In this document: positions 27,830 through 36,399 of the stretch, piece after piece
How the letters are laid out: each line of letters starts with the position of its first letter
Numbering within the stretch: the stretch's first letter is position 1
Source: Tenacibaculum discolor
GTDB lineage: Bacteria; Bacteroidota; Bacteroidia; Flavobacteriales; Flavobacteriaceae
NCBI RefSeq assembly: GCF_003664185.1
Contig: NZ_RCCS01000009.1
Location: forward strand, 186,001-250,000
Length of the DNA: 64,000 bases
Reading direction: 5' to 3'
The notes under the pieces: generated by a model
What the model was told of the DNA's origin: nothing
What the model saw: the letters and a program-made list of their open reading frames with translations, nothing else
Database searches by the model: none
Made by a program: the position numbers and the translations under genes

Positions 27830-28356
27830 CTCAAATACAAATCAATTAACCCTTCAGGTGTTTCAACTTCTATAGTTTTATTATCTCTATCTACTTTTTT
27901 AATAAAGTCATCAATCATAGGAATAAAAACTTCATTTCCCTCTCTATCAATTTCAAATAAAGGTTGTGCAGAAGAATCATTAATACTTACTATGTTCCCT
28001 ACTTCTCCAAAAGAAGCATCAACAACCTTAAACCCTATCACTTCATGATAATAGAATTTATCTCCTGATAATTTAGGAAGTAAGTCTAATGGTAAGTAAA
28101 CTTCAGAACGTAAAATAGCTTCAGCATCTGCTTCTGTATCTACATCCTCAAATTTTACTCTAAACATAGTTCCTTTACTTAGGGTAGATTTTTCAATAAA
28201 AAAAGGAACCAGATTATTGCCTAAATCGACAAAAACTGATTCCAAATTTTCGTAAAGATCGGGTTCATCAGTATCTAACTTAATAACTACCTCACCCTTA
28301 AAACTATGTTTTTTAACGATTTTGCCAAGATAAAAGCAATCTTCTTTTTGCATCAT
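27826..28356 (-). CDS. rimM: Ribosome maturation factor RimM
   Basis: This 176-residue protein helps 30S subunit assembly and binds S19. The start is set at MMQKEDCFYLGKIVKKHSFKGEVVIK. A longer frame from 28407 would run back into the end of rpsP with unrelated residues. RimM landmarks are the N-terminal GKIVKKHSFKGEV, the middle phrase YYHEVIGFKVVD and the PRC-barrel part LFEIDREGNEVFIPMIDDFIKKVD. It follows rpsP by 13 bp, the conserved rpsP-rimM order. Confidence 0.95.
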   Translation of the reverse strand: MMQKEDCFYLGKIVKKHSFKGEVVIKLDTDEPDLYENLESVFVDLGNNLVPFFIEKSTLSKGTMFRVKFEDVDTEADAEAILRSEVYLPLDLLPKLSGDKFYYHEVIGFKVVDASFGEVGNIVSINDSSAQPLFEIDREGNEVFIPMIDDFIKKVDRDNKTIEVETPEGLIDLYLS

Positions 28357-28369
28357 CGTAGTACAGTTT

Positions 28370-28873
28370 TTATTCTTCGCTATCAGCACCTGATTCAGCA
28401 GCAGCATCCTCGCTATCTTCTACAGCAGGAGTTGCAGCAGCTATACGCGCTTCGTTTACAGCTTTCTCAGCTTCTAAAGCTTTTGCTTTAGCTTCTGCTT
28501 CAGCTTTTGCTAAACCTTCTGTTTTACCAGCAACTTTAGCTGATTTTTCCTCTAACCAAGCATTGAATTTAGCTTCAGCTTGCTCTTCAGTTAAAGCACC
28601 TTTCTTTACTCCTCCAGCTAAGTGATTCTTTAATAAAGCTCCTTTATAAGATAAGATAGCTTTAGCAGTATCAGTTGGTTGAGCACCGTTTTGTAACCAC
28701 TTTACAGCTCCGTCAACATCTAACTCGATAGTTGCAGGGTTAGTGTTAGGGTTGTAAGTACCGATTTTCTCTAAGAAACGACCGTCTCTTTTAGCTCTTG
28801 AATCAGCAGCTACTACCCAATAAAATGGTTTTCCTTTTTTACCGTGTCTTTGTAATCTAATTTTTACAGGCAT
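28370..28873 (-). CDS. rpsP: 30S ribosomal protein S16
   Basis: 167 residues: the first ~80 are canonical S16 ([60 protein letters not shown]). The rest is a helical Ala/Glu/Lys-rich extension typical of Bacteroidota S16. Promoter boxes lie upstream at 28973-28941. It heads the rpsP-rimM unit. Confidence 0.98.
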   Translation of the reverse strand: MPVKIRLQRHGKKGKPFYWVVAADSRAKRDGRFLEKIGTYNPNTNPATIELDVDGAVKWLQNGAQPTDTAKAILSYKGALLKNHLAGGVKKGALTEEQAEAKFNAWLEEKSAKVAGKTEGLAKAEAEAKAKALEAEKAVNEARIAAATPAVEDSEDAAAESGADSEE

Positions 28874-28940
28874 AATTTTAATTTTTAAGGTACGCGACCT
28901 TGGTTATTAATAAATCTTACCATCTCGTGATAAGTGGGCG

Positions 28941-28973
28941 CAAATTTATAAAATCTTTTTTATTTAAAAGCAA
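28941..28973 (-). promoter_or_regulatory. Promoter of rpsP-rimM
   Basis: On the minus strand TTG (28973-28971) is followed after 22 bases by TAAATTTG (28948-28941). This is a full match to the Bacteroidota promoter TTG-N17-23-TAnnTTTG. It leaves a leader of roughly 60 bases before rpsP. Confidence 0.75.
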
Positions 28974-28984
28974 AAAAGTAACTT

Positions 28985-29020
28985 TATTAAAATAAAAAAG
29001 AGCCTGTTTAACAGGCTCTT
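28985..29020 (-). terminator. Rho-independent terminator of the cold-shock gene
   Basis: Perfect 10-bp arms (28998-29007 and 29011-29020) with a TTA loop are followed on the minus strand by TTTTTTATTTT. It lies 24 bases after the stop codon of the cold-shock gene. Confidence 0.9.
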
Positions 29021-29044
29021 AAGAAAAATAAATTGTGAGATATA

Positions 29045-29236
29045 TTATAATACTCTAACGCTAACTGCGTTTAATCCTTTTTTTCCTTCTTTAAGTTCAA
29101 ACTCAACAGTATCACCTTCTCTAATCTCATCGATTAAACCTGATACGTGTACAAAATGTTCTGTGTTTGATCCTGACTCTGTAATAAATCCAAAACCTTT
29201 AGATTCATTGAAGAACTTTACTGTTCCTTCTTTCAT
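29045..29236 (-). CDS. Cold-shock domain protein (CspA family)
   Basis: A 63-residue single-domain nucleic-acid chaperone. The start is the ATG of MKEGTVKFFNESKGFGFITE; nine codons upstream of it are leader. RNP1 (KGFGFI) and the RNP2-like region (EHFVHVSGL, with the usual VFVHxS core modified) are present. It has its own promoter (29289-29261) and terminator. Single-domain Csp proteins bind mRNA and are often induced by cold; regulation by temperature is not shown here. Confidence 0.95.
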   Translation of the reverse strand: MKEGTVKFFNESKGFGFITESGSNTEHFVHVSGLIDEIREGDTVEFELKEGKKGLNAVSVRVL

Positions 29237-29260
29237 TGTAAAAAATATTATATTAAAGTG

Positions 29261-29289
29261 CAAATGTAATCTTATTAATTGATTATCAA
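29261..29289 (-). promoter_or_regulatory. Promoter of the cold-shock gene
   Basis: Minus-strand TTG (29289-29287), 18 bases, then TACATTTG (29268-29261) fits the Bacteroidota consensus. The box ends about 25 bases before the preferred ATG, so the leader is short and the longer start at 29263 would lie inside the promoter. Confidence 0.75.
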
Positions 29290-29475
29290 CTACTTTTTTT
29301 CATATTTCTTTTAAAATTAACCTATACTTAACACCCTTTTTTTATTACAATCAGCTATTCAAGCCTTTACCTTAACCAAAAACACTCGTTAATAACTTCT
29401 ATTAATAGCAATACAAATTCTTCGTATTTTTACACTTTGTTTTACCCAAGACACTTCAATAAGTAATTTTTGCCC

Positions 29476-32400
29476 ATGTATTTAATTTTCGATACCGAAA
29501 CTACTGGATTACCTAAAAGCTGGAACGCTCCTATAACCGATACCGATAACTGGCCTAGAGCCATACAAATTGCATGGCAATTACATGATGAATTGGGGAA
29601 TTTAATTGAACACAATGACTTCTTAATTCAACCTGACGGGTTTAACATTCCGTATGATGCAGAACGTATTCACGGAATTTCTACTGATTTGGCTATCGAA
29701 CAAGGTATTCAGTTAAGTGAAGGTTTAGAGCTTTTCAATAAAGCTTTACAAAAAACGAAGTTTATTGTCGGTCAAAATGTTGGTTTTGATGTCAACATTA
29801 TGGGATGTGAATTTCATCGTTTAGGTGTTGAAAATAATTTAACAGAATTACCTGTTTTAGATACTTGTACCGAACATACAGCACAACTATGTCAAATTCC
29901 TGGTGGTCGTGGAGGTAAATTCAAACTTCCAACTCTTACCGAACTACATAACCATTTATTTGGAACTGGTTTTGGAGAAGCACATAATGCTACCGCCGAT
30001 GTTGAAGCTACCACTCGATGTTTCTTAGAATTAATTCGTTTACGCCAATACACCGAAGAACAGTTAGATGTTTCTTCTGATTATTTTCAACGTTATACAG
30101 AAGCTAACCCAAATCCGATACAAGTAATTGGACTTAAACACTTAAACCTAAAAAAGGAAAGTGAAAAAATTCGCAAGAGAAAATCTTCTGAAACCGATGA
30201 AGCGAATACAATTTCTACCGCAGAAGGATTAGCAGAACTTGAAGGCGTTAAGTTTGCTCACCTACACAACCATACTCAATATTCCGTTTTACAATCTACC
30301 ATTCAAATTGGTAACATTGTAAATGCTGCTGCCAAAGACAATATGTCTGCAGTTGCAATGACTGATACGGGTAACATGATGGCTGCTTTCCATTTCGTAC
30401 AAGCAGTTATAGGACATAACAAAGCAGTAGAAGCCGCAAATAAAGAAGCTTTAGAAAAAGGAGAAGAACCTACACAAAGTATTTTAAAACCTATCGTAGG
30501 TTGTGAATTCAATATTTGTGAAGACCACACCAATAAAAGTCAAAAAGACAATGGGTATCAAGTTGTGTTACTTGCTAAAAACAAAAAAGGATATCACAAC
30601 TTAGCAAAAATGTCTTCTATTGCGTTTGTTGATGGTTTTTATTACGTTCCAAGAATTGATAAAAAAATTATCGAGCAATACAAAGAAGATGTAATTGTAT
30701 TAACAGGAAATTTATATGGTGAAGTTCCTAGTAAAATATTAAATGTTGGTGAAACTCAAGCTGAAGAAGCACTACTTTGGTGGAAAGAGCAATTTGGAGA
30801 AGATTTATATATCGAATTAATGCGTCACGGACAAGAAGATGAAAGAGTTGTAAATGAAACCCTTCTTTCATTCTCAAAAAAGCATGACGTTAAAATTGTA
30901 GCTACTAACAATACTTTTTATTTAAATAAAGAAGATGCCAATGCACATGATATTTTATTATGTGTAAAAGATGGTGAAAAACAAGCAACTCCTAAGGGAA
31001 GAGGTAGGGGCTATCGTTATGGATTACCTAACGACGAATATTATTTTAAATCTACCGAAGAGATGAAAAAACTCTTTGCAGATTTACCAGAAGCCATTAT
31101 TAACATTCAAGAAATTGTAGATAAAATAGAACCTTTTGGGTTAGCTCGTGATGTATTATTACCTGCCTTTGATATTCCAGAAGAGTTTAGAGATGAAAAA
31201 GATTTAGAAGATGGTGGAAAAAGAGGTGAAAACAACTTCTTACGTCACTTAACTTATGAAGGTGCAAAAAAACGTTATGGAGAAATTACCGACAAAATCC
31301 GAGAACGTTTAGATTTTGAGCTCGATGTAATTGCTAAAACAGGATACCCTGGATACTTCTTAATTGTAGAAGACTTTATTCGAGAAGCCCGTAATATGGA
31401 TGTATCCGTAGGTCCAGGGCGTGGTTCTGCAGCTGGTTCGGTAGTTGCTTATTGTTTATGGATTACCAATATTGATCCTATTCAGTATGATTTACTTTTT
31501 GAGCGTTTCTTAAACCCTGAACGTGTATCGATGCCCGATATTGATATTGATTTTGATGATGAAGGTCGAAGTCGTGTAATGGATTACGTAATTGAAAAAT
31601 ATGGCGCTAATCAAGTAGCACAAATTATTACCTATGGTACTATGGCAGCTAAATCATCTGTCCGTGATACCGCTCGTGTACTTGACTTACCTCTATTTGA
31701 AGCTGATAGAATTGCTAAGTTAATTCCAGGAATGAAATTGAAAAAAATCTTTTCTTTAGATGAGAAAGGATTAAAAGAAAAACTTCGTTCTGAAGAAATT
31801 GAAATGGTTAATGAACTAAAAGCTATTGCTGATGGTAATGGGTTAGAAGCTGAAACCATTAACAAAGCTCGAATTTTAGAAGGTTCTGTTCGTAACACTG
31901 GGATTCATGCCTGTGGAGTAATTATTACTCCTGATGATATTACCAAATTTGTACCCGTATCAGTTGCGAAAGATTCTGACATGTACGTCACCCAGTTTGA
32001 CAACTCGGTAGTAGAAAGTGCTGGATTATTAAAAATGGATTTCCTTGGGTTAAAAACATTAACCCTAATCAAGGATACGGTAAAAATTGTTAAAGCACGT
32101 CATGGTGTAGAGCTCGATCCTGAAAATTTCCCCATTGATGATGAAGAAACTTATGCACTGTTCCAACGTGGTGAAACCGTAGGGATATTCCAATACGAAT
32201 CTCCCGGAATGCAAAAATACATGCGTGAGTTAAAACCTACGGTTTTTGCTGATTTAATTGCAATGAACGCCTTATATCGTCCAGGTCCTTTAGAATATAT
32301 TCCTTCTTTTATTAGAAGAAAACATGGTGATGAAGAAATTCAATATGACCTTCCTGCCATGGAGGAATACTTAGCTGAAACCTATGGAATTACAGTATAT

Positions 32401-33849
32401 CAGGAGCAAGTAATGTTACTTTCGCAAAAGTTAGCTGATTTTACCAAAGGTGAGGCCGATGTACTTCGTAAAGCAATGGGTAAAAAGCAAGCGGCAGTAC
32501 TTGCAAAAATGAAACCTAAGTTTGTAAATCAGGCAAAAGCTAATGGACATGATGAAAAAGCATTAGAAAAAATTTGGAAAGACTGGGAAGCTTTCGCATC
32601 CTATGCATTTAACAAATCGCATTCTACCTGTTATGCTTGGATTGCCTATCAAACTGCTTATTTAAAAGCCCACTACCCTGCCGAATACATGGCAGCAGTA
32701 CTTTCTAACAACATGAACGATATTAAAACAGTCTCGTTTTTTATGGAGGAATGTAAACGTATGGGATTAGAAGTTTTGGGTCCAGATGTAAACGAATCGT
32801 ATGCTAAGTTCTCAGTAAACAAAGACGGCGCTGTTCGTTTTGGTATGGCAGCAATTAAAGGCGTAGGTGGTTCTGCTGTAAAAGCAATTATTGATGAGCG
32901 TAAAGAAAATGGACATTACTCTTCTATTTTTGACGTAGCAAAACGTGTTGATTTACGTGTTGCTAACAAAAAAGCTTTTGAAGGTTTAGTATTAGCTGGT
33001 GGATTTGATTCCTTTAGCGATACTCACAGAGCTCAGTATTATGTAAAGGATGAGAAAGGGCAAACTTTTTTAGAAAAAGCTATCCGATTTGGTAATAAGT
33101 TTCAAGAAAATCAGAATTCATCTCAGGTTTCTTTATTTGGAGAAGCTTCGGAAGTTGATTTACCAGAACCTTTGATTCCTGAATGTGAAACTTGGGGAAC
33201 TATGGAATTGTTAGCTCGTGAAAAGGAAGTCGTAGGAATGTATATTTCTGCACATCCACTTGATGATTTTAAAAACGAACTAAAGTTCTGCAACGCTTCA
33301 CTTGCACATTTTAAAAATATAGCTCAATATGAAGGTTTAGGACTTTCTTTTGCAGGAATTGTTACTGATGTACAACATAGAGTATCAAAAGCAGGTAAAG
33401 GATGGGCTTCTTTTATAATGGAAGACTATAATGACAGTTTTGAGTTTCGAATTTTTGGTGAAGATTACTTAAGGTTTAAACACTTTTTAGTTCCAAATTC
33501 ATTCTTATTTATCAAAACTACTATCAAACCTGGTTGGACAAATAAAGAAGGTGTAAAAGGTGATCCTAGGGTTGGTTTTAATGAATTTTTACTATTGCAC
33601 GATATTATGGATAAAATGTGTAAAAAACTTACTATAAAAATTCCGTTAAAAGAAGTAAAAGACAATACCATAAAGGAGTTACAACACTTATTTGCCACTA
33701 ACAAAGGCTCACAAAGTTTATATTTTACCATTTGGGACGCTGAAGAAAAAATAGAATTAAGCTTACCGAGTAGAACCACTAAGATTAAAGTATCTAGTGA
33801 ATTTTTAAAGGCTTTAGACGAACAGTTTATTAATTACAAGTTAAATTAA
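29476..33849 (+). CDS. dnaE: DNA polymerase III subunit alpha with fused N-terminal DnaQ-type exonuclease
   Basis: A protein of about 1457 residues, the replicative polymerase. Residues 1-190 form a DEDD exonuclease: FDTETTGLPK (Exo I), VGQNVGFDVNIM (Exo II) and AHNATADVEAT (Exo III). A PHP domain starts near residue 260 (FAHLHNHTQYSV), then the polymerase palm with VSMPDIDIDFDDEGR, the fingers region, tandem helix-hairpin-helix motifs (AIKGVGGSAVKAI) and a C-terminal OB fold (LSFAGIVTDVQHRVSK). The start is the ATG at 29476; a TTG two codons earlier is possible. Several PHP metal-ligand positions are replaced (TDTGN, TGNLYGE, ATNNTFY), so PHP is probably inactive and the fused exonuclease would proofread. 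A 117-aa unknown gene follows 1 bp after the stop. Confidence 0.96.
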   Translation: MYLIFDTETTGLPKSWNAPITDTDNWPRAIQIAWQLHDELGNLIEHNDFLIQPDGFNIPYDAERIHGISTDLAIEQGIQLSEGLELFNKALQKTKFIVGQNVGFDVNIMGCEFHRLGVENNLTELPVLDTCTEHTAQLCQIPGGRGGKFKLPTLTELHNHLFGTGFGEAHNATADVEATTRCFLELIRLRQYTEEQLDVSSDYFQRYTEANPNPIQVIGLKHLNLKKESEKIRKRKSSETDEANTISTAEGLAELEGVKFAHLHNHTQYSVLQSTIQIGNIVNAAAKDNMSAVAMTDTGNMMAAFHFVQAVIGHNKAVEAANKEALEKGEEPTQSILKPIVGCEFNICEDHTNKSQKDNGYQVVLLAKNKKGYHNLAKMSSIAFVDGFYYVPRIDKKIIEQYKEDVIVLTGNLYGEVPSKILNVGETQAEEALLWWKEQFGEDLYIELMRHGQEDERVVNETLLSFSKKHDVKIVATNNTFYLNKEDANAHDILLCVKDGEKQATPKGRGRGYRYGLPNDEYYFKSTEEMKKLFADLPEAIINIQEIVDKIEPFGLARDVLLPAFDIPEEFRDEKDLEDGGKRGENNFLRHLTYEGAKKRYGEITDKIRERLDFELDVIAKTGYPGYFLIVEDFIREARNMDVSVGPGRGSAAGSVVAYCLWITNIDPIQYDLLFERFLNPERVSMPDIDIDFDDEGRSRVMDYVIEKYGANQVAQIITYGTMAAKSSVRDTARVLDLPLFEADRIAKLIPGMKLKKIFSLDEKGLKEKLRSEEIEMVNELKAIADGNGLEAETINKARILEGSVRNTGIHACGVIITPDDITKFVPVSVAKDSDMYVTQFDNSVVESAGLLKMDFLGLKTLTLIKDTVKIVKARHGVELDPENFPIDDEETYALFQRGETVGIFQYESPGMQKYMRELKPTVFADLIAMNALYRPGPLEYIPSFIRRKHGDEEIQYDLPAMEEYLAETYGITVYQEQVMLLSQKLADFTKGEADVLRKAMGKKQAAVLAKMKPKFVNQAKANGHDEKALEKIWKDWEAFASYAFNKSHSTCYAWIAYQTAYLKAHYPAEYMAAVLSNNMNDIKTVSFFMEECKRMGLEVLGPDVNESYAKFSVNKDGAVRFGMAAIKGVGGSAVKAIIDERKENGHYSSIFDVAKRVDLRVANKKAFEGLVLAGGFDSFSDTHRAQYYVKDEKGQTFLEKAIRFGNKFQENQNSSQVSLFGEASEVDLPEPLIPECETWGTMELLAREKEVVGMYISAHPLDDFKNELKFCNASLAHFKNIAQYEGLGLSFAGIVTDVQHRVSKAGKGWASFIMEDYNDSFEFRIFGEDYLRFKHFLVPNSFLFIKTTIKPGWTNKEGVKGDPRVGFNEFLLLHDIMDKMCKKLTIKIPLKEVKDNTIKELQHLFATNKGSQSLYFTIWDAEEKIELSLPSRTTKIKVSSEFLKALDEQFINYKLN

Positions 33850-33850
33850 A

Positions 33851-34204
33851 ATGCTACCTAGCTATCAAAACAGTATCGATTTATTAACAAATGTAGCCAA
33901 TCAAAAGTTATATAAACAGCTCGTAGTTCAACTTAACAAAGATTTTAACCTAACTGGAATTGATTTGATTTTTTCTGAAAATAATACTCCTTTAGAATTA
34001 AAAGAAGAACTCCAGAAATCAATTAAAGAACTTGTATTACATAATTTTAGTTCGTACACCAACCTTTTATATCGTATTGATATTTCTGAAAAGGATTCAC
34101 AAATTACTGAATCTAAAGATATTGATAGGTATATCGAAAATATTACGTTCTTAATTCTAAAAAGAATCTGGAAAAAGGTATGGTTTAAAAATCAGTTTTC
34201 CTAA
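33851..34204 (+). CDS. Small unknown protein coupled to dnaE
   Basis: A 117-residue protein I do not recognise. It is mostly helical and charged, with no signal peptide or membrane segment, and ends in a basic-aromatic tail (LKRIWKKVWFKNQ). Its ATG lies 1 bp after the dnaE stop, so it is surely co-transcribed and likely translationally coupled with the polymerase. The 3' end is 9 bp from the convergent end of the eCIS operon. It may be a lineage-specific accessory protein; no function can be given. Confidence 0.65.
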   Translation: MLPSYQNSIDLLTNVANQKLYKQLVVQLNKDFNLTGIDLIFSENNTPLELKEELQKSIKELVLHNFSSYTNLLYRIDISEKDSQITESKDIDRYIENITFLILKRIWKKVWFKNQFS

Positions 34205-34213
34205 TAAAAAACT

Positions 34214-35035
34214 TTAAGCTATTACTTCTTCAATAATAGTATTTAAGTTATGGTTCTCTTCAAAGTCTCCCAACCAATTTACTGTTTCTTCATGATCTAA
34301 AAAGCTATTTAATGCCTCTCGCACAGCGGTTCTATTTTGTTGTGGTAAAGCTTCAATTACTTCTGTTAAATTACTTAATAAATGTTTTGGAGAAGTATTT
34401 TCTTCATATAGTTTAAATGCTATTTTACCTGTTATATCTAAAAACTTTATATAATTTGCTTTCGTAGTTATGGGTGTATTTATTCCTAATCTTTCAAAAA
34501 CTTCTTTTACTACTCCTGAAGTTTGCCTTCCCCATATACCATCAACCAAAATTTCTTCTTTATAAATATGTTTTAACACTAATTGCAAATACAATGTTTC
34601 CGATTTAGATGTTTCATTATAATCAACAGGAACACTTGTATCAACATGCCAATGATCTTTATGGTTTGGATAATAATAATTTAATACAATACCAAAGTGT
34701 TTTCTTAAAAAAGATTCCATACCTAAATACAACTCTTTTTGATGAATAAAATTGGTTGTAACTAGAGTTTCATCACTCCAAAAAACAGCATCCAAATCAA
34801 ATGCTTTTCCATGACCATGCTGTCCTGGTTTGTCTACAAAAATTCCTGCTGTTGTAATTACTTCAGGAACTCCTAAAGGACAATGTTCAAAAACTTCTTG
34901 AAGTGCATTTTCTAAAATACTTAAGAATCCTTCATCAACTGAAAAATTGCGCTGTTCTCCCCTAGTTCCGTATGGATGATTTGTTAATCTAGCATAATGT
35001 AAGGGGATACCATTTATTTGATTGATTGTTTTCAT
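34214..35035 (-). CDS. Extensin/M15-like zinc peptidase at the end of the eCIS operon
   Basis: A 273-residue protein without signal peptide. Residues about 55-132 resemble the extensin-like/M15 D,D-peptidase fold: TTAGIF, then HGHGKAFDLD with H75-x6-D82, and NHKDHWHVD with H128-x-H130, which together make the expected zinc site. Residues about 140-200 (LQLVLKHIYKEEILVDGIWGRQTSGVVKEVF) look like a degenerate peptidoglycan-binding repeat. It is the last gene of the eCIS operon, 11 bp after the AAA+ ATPase. The likely role is to cut peptidoglycan, either for particle release by lysis or as a cargo/tip enzyme acting on the target; both are inference. Without a signal peptide it would stay cytosolic until lysis or delivery. 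Confidence 0.7.
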   Translation of the reverse strand: MKTINQINGIPLHYARLTNHPYGTRGEQRNFSVDEGFLSILENALQEVFEHCPLGVPEVITTAGIFVDKPGQHGHGKAFDLDAVFWSDETLVTTNFIHQKELYLGMESFLRKHFGIVLNYYYPNHKDHWHVDTSVPVDYNETSKSETLYLQLVLKHIYKEEILVDGIWGRQTSGVVKEVFERLGINTPITTKANYIKFLDITGKIAFKLYEENTSPKHLLSNLTEVIEALPQQNRTAVREALNSFLDHEETVNWLGDFEENHNLNTIIEEVIA

Positions 35036-35046
35036 TACTGCTCTTT

Positions 35047-36387
35047 TTAAAGTTTAATGCTAATTGTTTTTCCTTCTTTTGTGTATTCTCTTTTTACCCC
35101 TTCTAACAAGTATTGCTTTTGTATTGTTTCTTTCTTATTAGCTATGGTTTGTAAACATGCGTATTGAATAATGTTCACTATATTAGAACCTGTTAAACTA
35201 AACTTTTTAGCTAACTCTTCTACACTTATAGTAGCTTCTAATTCAACATTCTCAGGTAAGTTATTTTCCCATAGAGTTAGTCTTTCTGTATAACCGGGTG
35301 CTTCAAACTCAATAATATTATTAAAACGTCTTGTAAAAGCTGCATCAATATTATTTTTAAAGTTTGAAGCCAAAATGATTAATCCAGGATGTGACTCTAT
35401 TCGCTGAAGTAAATAAGAAACTTCTTGGTTTGCGTATTTATCATGAGCATCCCTTACACTTGTTCTCTTTCCAAAAATAGAATCAGCTTCATCAAAAAAC
35501 AAAATCCAATCTTGGTTAATGGATTTATCGAATAATTTGGACAAGTTTTTTTCTGTTTCTCCAATAAACTTTGAAACAACCATTGACAAATCTACTCGAT
35601 ACACATCTTTACCTGTATATTTTCCAAGTAAACTAGCTGTCAACGTTTTTCCTGTTCCTGGAATTCCACAGAATAAAACTCGATATCCGGGCTTGATTTT
35701 TGTTCCCATTCCCCAATCATTTAACAGTATCTCTTTATATGCTAACCAGTTTTCTATTTCTTTAACATCGTTCAATGTTTTTTCTTGCAATACTAAATCT
35801 TCCCATTCTAAATCTGTAGTAATTAAACTTGCAGGAAAATCTTGACTCATTTGTGGTTTTAATTCTTTCCCTGTTAAAAACAAGTGTACATATTCCTCTG
35901 CCAAAATTAGCTTACCACTCATTAAAGGCTCATCTTCAAGTTGCTTTTCAATTCTCAATACCTTATCTCTAAACAATTTACTTTCACTTAAAATAAATTG
36001 TAAACCTCTTTCTCTTGAAGCAAAATCATTACCTCCTAAAATATAAAGGGCTGTTTCACCTGTAGGTATAATTCCTCTATGATTTTTCCCTTTTACTCCT
36101 CCAAACTCTGGAAATTCACCTCCTTGTGGCAAAAACTCGCTAATGATATTGTTTAAAAAATTTGGAAACATATGAGGTACAAAAGCCAGTAGTAATAAAA
36201 TAACATCTTCAGTTACTAAATTTTTATCATTCATAAAAGCAATCACAGGAGAAGGCACTCCATTGTAGTTTAATTCAAAATTTGGTTGCTTATACCCATT
36301 AAATTCGCTATCAATTCTATTGGTAATAAAATCTTGCAGTACTTTAAATACTCCTATTTTATTTATTTGATCTACCTCTATGTACAT
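35047..36387 (-). CDS. eCIS AAA+ ATPase (Afp15/Pvc15-like)
   Basis: A 446-residue AAA+ ATPase. The Walker A motif GIPGTGKT is at residues 241-248, Walker B ILFFDE at 295-300, the sensor stretch ILASNFKNNIDAAFTRRF with arginine fingers follows, and a helical lid domain ends the protein. The N-terminal ~200 residues are family-specific. Every AFP/PVC-like locus carries such an ATPase; it is thought to act in particle assembly or cargo loading and not in the finished particle. It lies 12 bp after the nuclease effector gene, which fits a cargo-loading role. Confidence 0.93.
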   Translation of the reverse strand: MYIEVDQINKIGVFKVLQDFITNRIDSEFNGYKQPNFELNYNGVPSPVIAFMNDKNLVTEDVILLLLAFVPHMFPNFLNNIISEFLPQGGEFPEFGGVKGKNHRGIIPTGETALYILGGNDFASRERGLQFILSESKLFRDKVLRIEKQLEDEPLMSGKLILAEEYVHLFLTGKELKPQMSQDFPASLITTDLEWEDLVLQEKTLNDVKEIENWLAYKEILLNDWGMGTKIKPGYRVLFCGIPGTGKTLTASLLGKYTGKDVYRVDLSMVVSKFIGETEKNLSKLFDKSINQDWILFFDEADSIFGKRTSVRDAHDKYANQEVSYLLQRIESHPGLIILASNFKNNIDAAFTRRFNNIIEFEAPGYTERLTLWENNLPENVELEATISVEELAKKFSLTGSNIVNIIQYACLQTIANKKETIQKQYLLEGVKREYTKEGKTISIKL

Positions 36388-36399
36388 AATTACCTTATT

